From: Vitellaria paradoxa
Taxonomy: Eukaryota; Streptophyta; Magnoliopsida; Ericales; Sapotaceae
Length of the DNA stretch: 64,000 bases
Direction of reading: 5' to 3'
NCBI GenBank assembly: GCA_019916065.1
Contig: CM034236.1
Coordinates: forward strand, 53,658,690-53,722,689
Shown here: one piece after another, positions 1-12,300 of the stretch
Layout of the letters: each line of letters starts with the position of its first letter
Position numbering within the stretch: the stretch's first letter is position 1
Translations under genes and position numbers: made by a program
The notes under the pieces: generated by a model
The model's input: the letters and a program-made list of their open reading frames with translations, nothing else
The model's database searches: none
What the model was told of the DNA's origin: nothing

Positions 1-1991
1 TGCGTCCAAGTCCGCCACCCATCTCTGCTCTGACCCATGACCCTTCTTCACATGTACGGCCGGTTCAGCCAACGGAGCTTTGTGCATTAATGGCAGGCGG
101 GCCTGCCAAATACTATTCTTGTACCATTTTCAATTCTCTGTGCCCAAAACCGTGTGCTTTTTCCCTTGTCTATTACAGCAAAACCGTTCAAATCGGTCCC
201 TTTCCCTCTCTCTTCCTTACCGTTTCTTGCTGTTCACGGGGACAGGGCCATTTCCTCTGTAGTCTTCGTCTTCTTCTCTCAAAGGCTCTGGTTTATGCAG
301 ATTTTACCCACAAGTCTTTGGTTGCGCTGCTGAGAAGGTATGGGCTTTTGATCGAGATACGTGGGTCTCTGTTAGTTTTTATGTCGATTGCTAGCTGGTA
401 TTCAGAGAATTTTTGCTTTCTAGTGTTCTTTTGTTGTTTTCGATTTCCGTTTCTTGGTTTCATCCAGTTTCCCCTGGTGCGTTCTCCTTTGTGGGTCTGC
501 TTCATTGATCGTGTTTAAAGAGACCCCTTTAATCCTTTTGAGAGATGGCTATTACTCGAGTTTCAGGGCTGTTCTCTGCTTTTGAAAAAATCTGCTCATT
601 TCGGGTTTATTTTCTTTGTTGTTCTTTTGGGGGGGAGAAGTTGTTGTAAAAATCAAAATTTTGGGGACTTCCCTGATTTGTTTGGTCGCTATATTGATCG
701 CTTCAGTGATTTTCACTGCAATTGAAGATCTTGTAGTCTATGAAGGATGCGTACCTAAATGAATCAAATCAAATTGAGAAGCAATAATGAGTGATGGGTT
801 AAAAAACTATCTCGATAAGATTGCCTTTTTTTATTTGAATCTCCATTTGTGAGTACCTATTATGCAGTTATGATGTTTAGATATATTTATTTTTACAAAT
901 TTGACTATAATATGGACAACAGATGGTAGAATATAGACTTACCAACTGACTATCATTACTTGAAAGTGACCTTCTGCAAAACAGCATCCCCTTCAGTCTT
1001 CTTGTGAAACTGGAAACTAAATGAGGGTTCTTTCAATTGCAAAGTTGTTGAATGCGTGGAATTGCCATTTCCTGGTCTCTTCAACTACAATTGGATATAT
1101 TTCCTTTTCTCTCCTGTGGCATTTTTTCCCCTCTTTCTTTTTTTGCTTTTGTGACAAAAATTTGTGAAAAGAAAGCAAATATCATCTACTAACCAAATCC
1201 TACGTTGATGTTCATTTTGAAGGGACTTCTGAAATTCTAACCGAACTATAAAAGAAGTTACATTAGTGTTTTCTACGGACTCCTGTTATATATTTATGAC
1301 GAAGCATATAATGTGGGTGGTTTCTTTCTTCCTTTGCATAGGCTTTTTTCTGGGTAGAAATACAAGTGTAATTGTGTCCCAATGCTCTGAGATACTAATA
1401 AAGCCTTTTCTTTTGGAGCCCTTATATTGAGTAGTTTGATTCCAAGTTTGTTAAGTCTTGATAATTGGTGTTTTAAATAGAAGTTGCATAATAACTAAAA
1501 ATTGCTTTCTTTTTCCCGCTATTTGATCGGTGGAATTATTATCAGTATCACCAACTGTTGAAGCAGTTTATGGAAAATTCTGATACTGACCTTGTGGAAC
1601 CCCATTTCCACATTTGCATCTTGAAATCATCCAAGAAAATGATAATATATTTCCCTGAATGCTCATTTAATAAGTTTTTCTTTATGTTACAATGTCTACC
1701 AGACTACCCTTGATAACCATGTGAACTACTGCTGGTATTTCTTTTGTTTAAGTTTCTCTGCACATTTATAAGTCTGCAGACAAGATGAAGTATTTTTTCC
1801 TCATAACATGAACAACATTATTTACTTAAAGTTATTTTACTCATCATTTATTTGTAAAGAGACTCTTTCTCTATCTCTCTCTCTCTATCTCAACTTCATA
1901 TAGTGTCTATCCTCAGTTTGTGACGTCAATTTCCCTGCAGCATTTGCCTCCAAGATGTTCTCACTGCCTGATTCACAAAAGAGACCAGAGA
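1..1991 (+). other. 5' leader and upstream region of the CRLK2-like gene
   Basis: No convincing protein-coding exon is visible here. The stretch is T-rich, as expected of a plant 5' leader with a leader intron. A strong 3' splice site (TTTCCCTGCAG) ends at 1940, so 1941-1991 is probably the last untranslated piece before the start codon at 1992. The matching 5' splice site is not certain; a candidate is the AG|GTATGGG at about 338. A 142-codon open frame from the ATG at 90 has no recognisable domain and a composition typical of a leader, so I do not call it a gene. A short CT-rich microsatellite lies near 1866-1890. The transcription start cannot be located from sequence alone. Confidence 0.5.
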
Positions 1992-4956
1992 ATGGTTCAT
2001 AGAGGTGATCTGGTTGTTATTGGCATATCTGTTGGTCTGGCTCTTGGCATTTTCATAGCTTTTCTTGTGTTTTTTGGCTTACGATGGTATAAAAAACATG
2101 CTCATCTTCAGCAATGTCCAAACGAGCGCAGTGCTACAACTCTTCCAATACGCACAAATGGCTTTGGTACAAGCATTGATGCCAGTACATCTCTCTCAAA
2201 ATCTGTTAAGATATCAGATTATCTTTCCAAAATTTCTCAGCTCTCTTGGTGGAGCTACCATCGCAAAGATCAGTTTGCTTCAGCATCTGGCATCCCAAGA
2301 TACTCTTACAAGTATGTCATCTCTCATGTTTCTATTTTTTTTGAACTGTGAGAGTGCTAGCTGTAATCCCATGTGTTCCCAGGGACATCCAGAAAGCCAC
2401 ACAAAACTTCACAACTATTATAGGGGAGGGATCTTTTGGTCCAGTGTATAAAGCCACCATGGCTACAGGTGAAGTGGTTGCCGTGAAGGTTCTGGCTTCT
2501 AATTCAAAACAGGGGGAAAAGGAATTCCAAACAGAGGTAAGAATGTATACAATGCAATTTGTTTATTTTTCTGGAAAATGCCTGGAAAAGTGGAAATGTG
2601 CTTAATTAGGTATTCAATAGCTGAATTGTTAACTTTTTGAGTATCTGTTGTCTGTTCTCCTAATTTTTCAGATTTTTTCTTGTCGTCTGATTAGTTTAGA
2701 AATGGCTTCTTTTGATTTGTACTGCTTGCCTCTTTCTACTTAATTTAATGCATCTTTTTGCAGGTATCTTTACTAGGTAGGCTGCATCACCGGAATCTGG
2801 TGAATTTGGTTGGATATTGCATAGATAAAGGCCAACGCATGTTAATTTATGAGTTCATGAGTAATGGAAGCCTGGCTAGTTCTCTGTATAGTAAGTTCGC
2901 GAGTCTCTCTCTCTCATCTTAAGATGCATTATCAGACACATGAAAGGGACGCATTATGACCAAGTCAGCGCTGGACTTTACATCTGTGTTTAGGGGATGT
3001 CTTTCACATAGATACAAGAAATTAGGGAGTTCATTGTCTTTACTAGCTGATGCTATATTAAAATATTAGGGTGACCTCCTCCTGATACTGTCCTTGCTCG
3101 GGTTCAATTGATGGAAACTTGGGAAAAAAAAATTCCGTGGCTCAGAACTAACACTTCATTTTAGCTTTCATCTCCATGACCAATGGAAGCATTGTTCCCA
3201 ATAAAGGTTCCTTGAGAATATGGGGAGCATGGATTGGATAAATTGATAAATTATTTTCAGAATATAAAAATACGTGGATACTATATGCATCTAAAATCTG
3301 CATACTTGTGCTTTTGGATGCTTACTTGTCTGGAATCATGCTGATGAATAAATCTTCCGCTACTATTATGCAAGTCTATTGCGCATAATCTCAAAACCAA
3401 CATTACTGAATTATAGTTTGATTCAATTGTCATGCCTTTTCTGATGATCTGGAAATGGATTATGGCTTTCTCTAATATATCAAATCAAATGATAGATCAT
3501 CCTGCTTTTTACCTTTGCTTAGGCCAAAATGAAAGGGTATTGAGTTGGGAGGAACGGCTTCAGATTGCTCTTGATATTTCACATGGAGTTGAGTATCTTC
3601 ACGATGGGGTATGGAAGGTGTTCTTGTAACTTTTAACCTGTCAAAAAAACATTGTTTATGGTTCTTGTTTTCATGCGACGATTCCTGGAACAGGCAGTCC
3701 CACCAGTCATACATAGGGATCTGAAGTCAGCAAACATATTGCTAGGTAGATCAATGAGAGCTAAGGTAACGATGGTGTGTGCGTATATTATTATTATTAT
3801 TATTTTAATTTATAAACCATTTTGTGTTTTGTTTTAAAAAATCAAAATTAGGTAAAATAAATTTTTTGGCGTTTTACTTGATAAAAAAGAACAAGATAAA
3901 TAGGAGTGGCACCGTGTGGAATATTGAGGGGCTGTTAAATTGGATAAAAGAAAAAAAAGGGAAATCCAATATTAGTTGTATAGAAATCCAAACTAGGTTT
4001 ATTATTAGTTCATAATAAACCAAACCAAACCAAGCATTTTCCCACTAGGTGGGGTCGACATTATTAGTTCATAATAAATGCCTTTATATGCATGCTTGCA
4101 AGAATAATTATTAACGAAAAAATTACTTTCGTTTTTCTTTTAATTCTTTCTTTGGACTAATGTTAACTAGCATTCACTACCTCCCTATCATCAATAGGTT
4201 GCTGATTTCGGACTGTCAAAGGAAGAGGCCTTTGATGGCCACAACTCAAGCCTCAAAGGTACATATGGCTACATAGACCCTGCGTACATATCCACAAACA
4301 AGTATACGAAGAAGAGCGACATCTACAGTTTTGGTACCATCCTCTTTGAACTCATTACAGCCATCCAGCCGCACCAAAATTTGATGGAATATGTCAACCT
4401 TGTAAGTTCCCCTCTATTTCACCAATAACTTGTCCGTCCACAAATGCTAAATCTTTTATGAGCAACGCAGAAACAGTCGCCAGAATAATGTGAAGACTTG
4501 TGTGCTCATCATTTTAAATGAAAATACCCACTGAGATGCATTCTAATTACATAATTGCCATCAACACAGTATTATGGCCATCTTTTTTCTAGTAGGATAC
4601 CATTTTTCATTTTGTATTGAGAAGTTGCGTTATTTGTATTTTTCCCTAAGGCGGCTATGAGCCCGGACGGCGTGGATGAAATTCTCGACAAGCGACTTGT
4701 TGGGGAGTGCAACATTGAAGACGTGAGGGGTCTAGCTAGCGTTGCTCACAAATGCTTGCACAAAACACCCAGAAAGCGGCCTTCGGCTGGAGAAGTTTCG
4801 CAGGCCATAGTGAAGATAAAGCGGAGGCACCTCACTAAAGAAGATACCATGTCATTTGCAGGAGAAGAGGTTTCAGGTGTGGTCAGCCAGATAGAGATTC
4901 AGCAGTTGGAGTTGAATAGAATGACCAGCATAAAGGAGAACAATATTACTGAATAA
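1992..4956 (+). CDS. CRLK2: CRLK2-like calcium/calmodulin-regulated receptor-like kinase
   Basis: Membrane-anchored Ser/Thr protein kinase; in Arabidopsis the CRLK proteins bind calmodulin and link calcium to cold signalling at the plasma membrane. Seven coding exons join in frame: 1992-2311, 2383-2536, 2764-2890, 3523-3608, 3694-3765, 4198-4401 and 4651-4956, giving 422 aa, close to the roughly 440 aa of the Arabidopsis proteins. The start is the first in-frame ATG; the N-terminus MVHRGDLVVIGISVGLALG matches the CRLK2 branch better than CRLK1. One membrane segment spans about residues 8-30, with a short basic stop-transfer (RWYKK). The kinase domain follows: glycine loop GEGSFGPVY (121-129), VAIK-type Lys142, catalytic loop HRDLKSAN (236-243, Asp238) and DFG (256-258). 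All key catalytic residues are intact, so an active kinase is expected. There is no extracellular ligand-binding domain. CRLK2 versus CRLK1 is my judgement from the N-terminus and the MSPDGVDEILDK segment. Confidence 0.9.
4001..4078 (-). mobile_element. 5'-truncated SINE 3' end with 19-bp target-site duplication
   Basis: Inside intron 5 of the CRLK2-like gene, a 40-bp insert (4020-4059) is flanked by perfect 19-bp direct repeats at 4001-4019 and 4060-4078, the mark of LINE-driven retroposition. On the minus strand the insert contains CCCCACCTAGTGGGA followed by GCTTGG and TTTGG repeats. As I recall, this matches the 3' end shared by plant Au-type SINEs and their RTE partner LINEs. Only the tail end of the element was copied, so it has no promoter and no coding potential. 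Family naming is from memory; the duplication is seen directly. Confidence 0.75.
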
Positions 4957-5282
4957 CACTTTTTTTCCCCTTTTTTGATACCCTGCACCTTGAGCTATGC
5001 TCAAGTGATGCGGTTGAGTGATATTTATAGCATACAGATGCATGAAATTGCATAGGAACTTCTTTAAAGGCAACAAGTAAAATCATAAAAGCTTTGTGGC
5101 ATTCATTTTGAAACTGATCTGGACCATTTCATTGAAGAAGATAATTTCTCCCAACGTCCAATAATTTTCACAGTTTACAGCTGATTAAGGATAATCATTT
5201 TGATAAACAAGAAAGTTACTGCCCGTCTTTTGTACTATTGTACGAAGAAATACTTAAAAATTAATGAAGTCCATTATTTTTG

Positions 5283-5572
5283 AGCTAAACCAACCTTACA
5301 AACTAAGTCTTGGTTTACAGGTGAGAGTTATACACTATACGCACCCTAACATTTCGATGTGGAATGTTTGTCCATTGCAACTCTTAGGGTCGAAACTTAG
5401 ATTGAACAGAGCAGCTCATAGAGAGAGTAGAGTACTAGACACACACACGCAGCATTTCAATATATATATATATATTTTTTTTTGAGTTAACCCAATCCAT
5501 CGAACCAAGTTAACTTGATTTATAAGTGAGACTCATATATTACACACATACCCTAACATCTAGATGTGAGAT
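5283..5572. repeat. Diverged direct repeat pair
   Basis: Two segments, 5283-5370 and 5500-5572, share the order GTGAGA-CT-ATA, a CA-rich stretch, ACCCTAACAT and GATGTG-GATG. They look like fragments of one older dispersed element, since the same word order recurs in many plant genomes to my knowledge. No coding potential or termini were identified. Confidence 0.5.
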
Positions 5573-6122
5573 GCCACGAAATCTATTACTTAAAAAAGTT
5601 TTTTAATTTCTTCCGTAAATATTATTTAACCACCAATAACTATCAACAATTTAAAAGTCGTGTATAGGTAATTTTATAAAATTCTATGTTATTTAAATAA
5701 TTTTTATGTTACACTTTTTTTATTTTCCTTATTTGTTTATAAATTTCTCACTTTTTTTTTTTATCTTTGTAAAATGCTTCTTAATTGATAATTATTTTTT
5801 CTGAAGGAAATAATTTTATTAAAGAAGCAGTATTAATATAATGCTACAAAAACTGATTACAACCCTACCAAGGCCTAACCTATCATGCTTTTAATGAAAA
5901 GGCCAAAAAAAAAAAAAAAAAAAAGAGAAAGGTTTCTATAGCGGTGCGTGGAGTTTCAAAAATGTTAAAAAAAAAATTTAAAAATTAGTGTTAATATGAT
6001 ATAAAAGTGATGCGTGACGAAATTTGATTAGAGGAATTTAAAAATTTTTACAATTTTTTTGAAATTTTTTTAAAAAATTTAGGACACGACCTACGAAATC
6101 TTCTTTACGCGTTGTTCATTAT

Positions 6123-6238
6123 AAATCTATGGTTTGGTTCACATCAGAGCTGGGATCCGATCATATTTGGTCGAAATTATAAATCTATGGTTCAGTTCAC
6201 ATCAGAGCATGGATCAGATCATAGTTGGTCGAGAAATC
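6123..6238. repeat. 58-bp tandem duplication
   Basis: Two units with a 58-bp period (6123-6180 and 6181-6238) share AAATCTATGGTT, GTTCACATCAGAGC, GGATC-GATCATA and TTGGTCGA. A third, degraded start (AAATCTATAATTCAG) follows at about 6235. The units differ at several positions, so the duplication is moderately old. Confidence 0.75.
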
Positions 6239-6280
6239 TATAATTCAGATACAAAAGCATGGACCGGTCTATTAGACTTA

Positions 6281-6646
6281 GGCGCCGGTTGGAGCACCAA
6301 AAAATTTTAAAAAATTTTAAAGATTTACTTTTTTTAAATTCCAACTCTTTTAAAAAAGTTATCAAAATCTGTTAGAACGAACTAAAATGCGCGTGTTCTA
6401 ACAGATTTTATCAGATTTTTTAAAAGTTAAAGTGACATTTGCACTAAAAAATTTCACAAAACTCCAAAAATTTTTAAGATTCTTTACTAAAATTATGCTA
6501 CGTGTCACTTTATATAATTTTTAACAACTTTATATCATTTCAAACAAAAACATCTACCTATCATTTTAAAATAACTTTTTACACTCCAAACTTTAAAAAA
6601 ATTTCACTTTTGATTTTATTTTATTTTTCTGGGGCTCCAAACCCCC
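6281..6646 (-). mobile_element. Tourist-like (PIF/Harbinger) MITE, copy A
   Basis: A 366-bp non-coding element has imperfect terminal inverted repeats: GGCGCCGGTTGGAGCACC at the left and GGGGCTCCAAACCCCC at the right, which reads GGGGGTTTGGAGCCCC in reverse. It is flanked on both sides by TTA (6278-6280 and 6647-6649), the 3-bp target duplication typical of PIF/Harbinger MITEs. The interior is AT-rich with an internal palindrome around GTTAGAACG...CGTTCTAAC at 6372-6406. A second copy of the same family lies inverted at 7356-7707. No transposase is present. Confidence 0.75.
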
Positions 6647-7355
6647 TTAGAAACTAGAACACGGTTCATTCACAATAATCTAAGGTCTTTGCGTCGGATT
6701 TTTATTTTGAAATCCCTGTTTGGGTTTGGTCAGAGCTAATTGGCAAGTTATTGATGATAATTGTATGTTTTGTTTGGTTGGATTTTGATGAATTCTATAA
6801 GGACTGCTCAATTTGTTAAATTTTGGGTTGAAATTTATATTATATATATATATATATATAAATTAAAGGTAATTATGAAACTTTAAAATTTATAAAATTT
6901 TATTTTGTTTAAGTTTTTTCTTTTAATTTTTTACAATATCTTTAGACTTCCTATAACTACCTACTTATTATTTACCTATAGTTTTTCTTTAAATGCATTT
7001 TTAATTATTTATTATTTTTATAATTTTTTATTTTTAAATATTTCTTAATTAGTTAATATCTATTTAAGTACCATTCATTATTTATAATTTATTATTCGAA
7101 ACACTTTTATCGGTGTTTTACCTTTTTTTATTTTATCTAAAATAAAATTTAATAAAACTAAAACATATAATGCGCGATCAATTTTAGTTTTTAATAGAAG
7201 GAGTTCACGATTTTAAAAAATTGAAAGTTAATAAGTTTTGAATTTGCATCACATTTTATTTTTATTCAAGTGATTTTGTTTTAAATTTGTACTTTGAAAA
7301 ATGCATTTAAACCCTATTTTTCAATTAATTTAAAATGGAAATATTTTGTCAACTA

Positions 7356-7707
7356 GGTGCCGTTTGTAGTGAATAGAAAAAACCCCAAAAAAATAAAAGT
7401 GAAATTTTTTGGAACTTGGAGTGTAAAAATTTATTTTAAAATGATGCTAGATGTTTGTATTTGATTTGATATAAAATTGTTAAAAATTATATAAAATGAC
7501 ACGTAACAAAATTTTAGTAGAAAATTTTTGAAATTTTTTAAAACTTTTTTGTGGAAATATCAATTCAACTTTAAAAAAAAATTTAGTGAAATTCATTAGA
7601 ACGTATTATTTTTATTTATTTTAATGGATTTTAATAAATTTTTTTTAAAAATTTAAATTTTTAAAAATTAAAATTTTTAGAATTTTTTTTGTACTTGATT
7701 AGTGCCC
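7356..7707 (+). mobile_element. Tourist-like MITE, copy B (inverted relative to copy A)
   Basis: The reverse complement of copy A aligns along most of its length with this segment. Shared words in the same order include AAAAGTGAAATTTTTT, TTGGAGTGTAAAAA, TTATTTTAAAATGAT, GTTAAAAATTATATAAA and GTGACACGTA-like GACACGTAACA. Its ends (GGTGCCGTTTG and CCCCAA) are more decayed and no clean target duplication remains, so this copy is probably older. The 700-bp gap between the copies is itself AT-rich. Boundaries are good to about 10 bp. Confidence 0.65.
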
Positions 7708-8657
7708 CAATCGTCCCTAACTTTCCCATGTGAGGAAGGCTGTCGTAGGGGGTTACTGCAGCCATTACAGTAACTCCAAAATGACGTCGTTTCGTCGTTT
7801 TTCTTCTCAAAACGACGCTGTTCAACTTAAGTCTCTCATATTCGAATACACTCATATTCGAATATGCATTCGAATGAAAAAAATATTATGTTTAAATATA
7901 AATTAATGTATTCAAATATAAAGACTTAAGTGAAATAATCTCATTTTGAATGAAAAAATAACGAAACGAAGTTGTTTTGAATTTACTAATCCGGCACTAG
8001 TCAACCTTTAACTGCTGCCTCCGAGTCCAACTTTCCCGTCGCCATGGGACAACGTAAAAAAAAAAAAAGGGAGGGGGGGGGACTTCTTTCCGGACTCCAG
8101 CCATGCTTTCCAATAATGCTAGCCCTTACAATCCACCAGACTGTCTCAAAACTGGGAGGGAAGTACACTTTCTATTTTTAATTTGTTTATAAGAGCAGTG
8201 TATCTCACGCGCTGTAGGAGATAGTGGGCTACCATTTCCCCCCACCATGTCTCTGATTCCCCTATTTCTCCGACTCAACATGTTCTTGCACGGGCTGTTT
8301 GGTCCGTCAAAATCAACGAAACTTTATCAATTTTTATTAAATTATTCTATGGGCGTGTTTGATTGATAAAGATCGAAAAGTACAATAAATATAAAAAAAT
8401 ATGAAATAAAAGTAATATATGAATAAATTTAATCAAAAAATAGTATAAAAAATTAATTAAAATTTATAAATTTTGGTAAAATTTGATACCCCAAACAAGA
8501 TTTATATTTTTACTAATTAAATTTTGTCGTATATAATTTTTACATTAAATTTTATATTTTTATTATATTTTTTTATCAAATATTGGGCACGTTTGGAATC
8601 CAACAAAAAAAAAAAATATAAAACTCTACAAAAACAAATACGATATTATAAAATTTA

Positions 8658-8971
8658 AGGTGACATTTAGTTTACTTTTGTGTTTTCTATCTTGTGTTTT
8701 TATTTTATGTGTTAAAAATATTAAAACGAAAAAAAAATATTTTATTCTCATTATTTTGAGATTTTTTTTATTTTTTATTAAAGACTCTCAAAATAACTTT
8801 TTATTATTTTTTATTTCATATATAAACTCATTTTTAGTTTTTTAAAACAAATTTTGAAAACACCAGCAATAATCAAATGAATTTTGAGTTATTTTCTTTA
8901 TTTTTAAAAATATAAAATAAAAATAAGTTCAAAATAAAAAATAAAAAATAAAAAAATAAACTAAATCACTC
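8658..8971. mobile_element. MITE with GGTGACATTTAG termini
   Basis: Ends AGGTGACATTTAGTTTA and TAAACTAAATCACTC are inverted repeats of each other, and TTA flanks both sides (8655-8657 and 8972-8974), which again suggests a Tourist-like PIF/Harbinger MITE. The 314-bp interior is extremely AT-rich, with no open frame of note. Relatives lie near 19659-19923 and 37306-37625. Confidence 0.65.
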
Positions 8972-9322
8972 TTAAATATTTTTTATTCACTGTACAAAAT
9001 ATGACATATTAACTTTTACAATTTTATACGTATCTCAGCACCTCATTTTCACTCCAAACACTCTCGACGTGTCCGTGTCTGTCTCTCTTCTGCCTTGACT
9101 TCCCCCGAACTTCCGCTTTCTCTGCTTCTTTACTTGAATCGCCCTTCCGAGAAAGATGCTCTGGAGATTTTTCGGAGAAGAGTGAGAAGGCATTTCAGTT
9201 GAGAAGGAGTTGGTTTGGGATCGAAAAACAAAGGAAAAGAAAAGTGGGTTTGTTCGGTTTTATTTATTTATTTATTTTTTTTTTTGAGAGAGAAAATAGT
9301 GGGTGTGGATGAGGTGGGTGGA

Positions 9323-12300
9323 ATGAAAGGGGAAGGGAAGATGGTCTTCAAGTCGAAGATGAAATGGGTTGGACTGTTTGGGCTTGTTCTCTCTACTCTC
9401 TCTCTCTTCACCCACTTTCTACTGACTAGATACACAGAAGAGGGTATTTCGGAGTATCAGGCTTCAGTCACCATATTTTCCTGGAGACCCATTTTTGAGA
9501 ATGCAGATCTATCCAGAAATGTAACGTTTCAAGACTTACTCCAAGATTTCAACTTTGTCTTACCATCTCTATGGTATTGGAATTTTTTTGGTTGGTTTCA
9601 TGGTGTTGTGCGAATCTGACTTTCCCAGCCCTTTTAGCTGCTTAGAAAATTGGATGGAATATAACATATTGTTTGTAGCAGTTTTAGGTTTTTTTTCTAA
9701 ACAATTAATTTATATCTGAACGAAACCAAATAGTTTTATGGCTGCCGCTTGTGGATGTTACATGAAATGCCAATCTGTTTAGTACTTACACAGATTGTAA
9801 GTTTTTATCTAATGTTGTTATTTTTTTTTTAACTCTGTTTCTATATATTTTGAGTGGGTTTGGTGTTGGGATTGTTGGGCAAGAGCCGGATGAATATCTT
9901 TGGTTTTCGGCTCCAAAATAGTAGAATCTGATGCTATGTTTGCAGAAGTTGGTCTCAATTAAAATTTATGCCTTCTGTTTACTTACTTTTAGCCTAAAAG
10001 ATATGTAGTCCGAATCATTTTCATTTTCAATTTTGTGTGTTTCCATGTATGGTTTCTTTATCATTTTCATATTTTGTTGTTGATCAGAATCCATTGTATA
10101 GAAGACTATGGGGTCCGGTTAGGCAGCTTGAATCTCTTTATCCACATGCAAATCCCAGAGGAAACTATGCAGGTTTGACTTTGTGTTTTGTTACACTATG
10201 TTTGAATGATTGCTGAAGGAAAGGAAAAGGAGAGGAAAGAGGAAGAAAATGAAGTGGAATAAGTTAAACCCTAATCTGCTGATTTCATCTTTCTTTATGT
10301 GATCTAGTTTTGTGCCCATCAACTCTTTGAAATATGGTGCAATACACCAAGGAGTTAAAGAAAATGGATGCAGAGGATTTTGTGAAATTTTATAGATATT
10401 GAAGTTATTGATTCTCGTGTTAGGCCAAATAAGGAAATTTGTATTGGCGAGGCAAATAGTTTGGTACATATATCTGGAGCACAGTTGGGAGCTCAATCAA
10501 ATATCATGTTTTTGTGTTTACGTGTGCAATGATTCCTTTTAATCTGGTTTACACATCCCCTAGTTTGGTTTTTGGGATATAACTTTCATATGATAATGCT
10601 TCTATTTCTATATTTTGTTATTTGAAATAGGTATTCCAACTTTCATGTGGGATTTTGGTGGTAATGTTCTTTATTGGGTAATATATTGGTTATAAAGGTT
10701 AACATGTACAAAAGATGCGAACTATTATATTAGCCAGCCAAAGAAAAAAAAAAGGATGCAAAAAGTTCCTGTTCTGTTTGGATGGATGGTATGTGGTGAA
10801 GAATGGAAGAAGCTGATGACTAAATTTCCTTGGGAAGACTGGTTAATTTATGCCTAAAAATGTTATCTTCTAACAATGAAGCTTGCATATAATTGCTGCA
10901 CAAGGTTCGAGTAGTGCATTCCACACTGTATAAATGATCCTGCAAACAGTTGAACTTTAATTGGTGACCATGAATTGGGGCAAAGTGCTAACCTTGCACA
11001 CTCAGGATATTCATGTTTGCGTTTCTACATTTTATTGTCAGATGTTATCACATGCGATGATCCTATTTTAAGACTTTGTATGGTGACTTGGGCATCTTGG
11101 ACAGTCCAAGGGCACAGTTGGATTACGTCATTAGATTAACCAGGCTATGGCCTGGTGTCCAAGTCTATGATAAGTGATTTCCATTATGTTTCTATGTGGC
11201 TGCCTGAAACTATAAATTATCTCAAGGTTGCATTATGTTCGTATTATCTTGACCTGGTTTCCTTGTCTAAGCTATGCAGGATTGCCTGTTAATGCTGCAA
11301 TTTGTATGAAAGTTGACCATCTTGTCGTAGGTTATGATTGGGAACTGAAATCAATCATTCTATGAATGTCTATCTAAGGACTAGGGCCTTACTAGATCTC
11401 TTTCTGCATACTACTAAGTGCTAAGCTAACTGCCAAAATTAACATTAGCTTTCCTTAATGTTCTTTCATTGTTAACTTGCATATGGGGGATTCAGTGATC
11501 ATTGATATATGATAATAAGAAATCATGACAAGAGTTACCTATTCTATTTGTTGTAACAGGTCCTGTTTTGCAAACAAATGGTTACATTTTTGCAAGGATA
11601 AGAGGGGGTTTTCACGATGTTAGAAACTCGGTGAGGACATTATGTTTGAATAGCCAGCTGTCTCGAAACTTCATATATGATATTTACTAAAAGGGTCTTG
11701 ACCTTGTAGATATGTGATGTTGTTGTGGTTGCTCGGCTTCTTAATGCTACCTTGGTTATTCCTGAGATCCTATCAACCACAAGCAGCAAGGGAATCAGGT
11801 TTCCTTCAACTTGGCTCTCATAATTTTGAACCCCCAAACCCCACGCGGGGCTGTACCCCATCATTTAAAGTTTGATCATAGCCTACATCATATTTTAGTT
11901 AATCATTCTTATTAATTTGTTTCATCATGTGCTTCATGCAGCTCCGAGTTCAAGAGTTTTCCCTATCTATATAACGAGGATCAATTCATCGCAGCATTAG
12001 CAAAAGATGTCAGAATTGTGAAAAGCCTTCCAAAAGACCTCAAAGGGGCAAGGAAAAAGAAAGAAATTCCCATGTTTAGACTCTTATACTCATCATCTCC
12101 GTATTTTTATCTGCATCACGTTCTTCCAGTATTAAACAGACACTCAGTGGTTGAATTAGTTATTTCAGATGGTGGATGCTTGCAGGTAATGCTCCAAAAT
12201 TTCAGTTTTGTTTGGTCTTAGAAGCATGAAAGAAAGGAATAATTAAATTTGAAACCACAAGCACTTTATATTTATAGCTTCAAAGGCTTGGAGTGTGTTA

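Larger units (their letters stand above)
4957..9322. other. AT-rich spacer between the CRLK2-like and first O-fucosyltransferase genes
   Basis: No gene was found. The left part holds the 3' UTR of the kinase gene. The middle holds decayed repeats: a diverged direct repeat (5283-5370 and 5500-5572), a tandem repeat at 6123-6238, two inverted Tourist-like elements (6281-6646 and 7356-7707), a TA microsatellite at about 6836-6860, and another MITE at 8658-8971. A TIR-like pair at 8351-8370 and 8480-8499 may mark a further small element. An A-run followed by a G-run lies at 8057-8080. The last 250 bases are the promoter and leader of the O-fucosyltransferase gene, including a nine-codon upstream ORF at 9156-9185. 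Confidence 0.6.

Noticed and set aside
90..518. 142-codon open frame starting with ATG
   Set aside because: No domain, Phe/Ser/Leu-rich translation of a T-rich leader, and it lies where the CRLK2 5' leader and its intron are expected.
8351..8499. Possible further MITE with GTTTGATTGATAAA/TTTGATACCCCAAAC ends
   Set aside because: The terminal match is too weak and no target duplication was found, so it is mentioned only in the spacer note.
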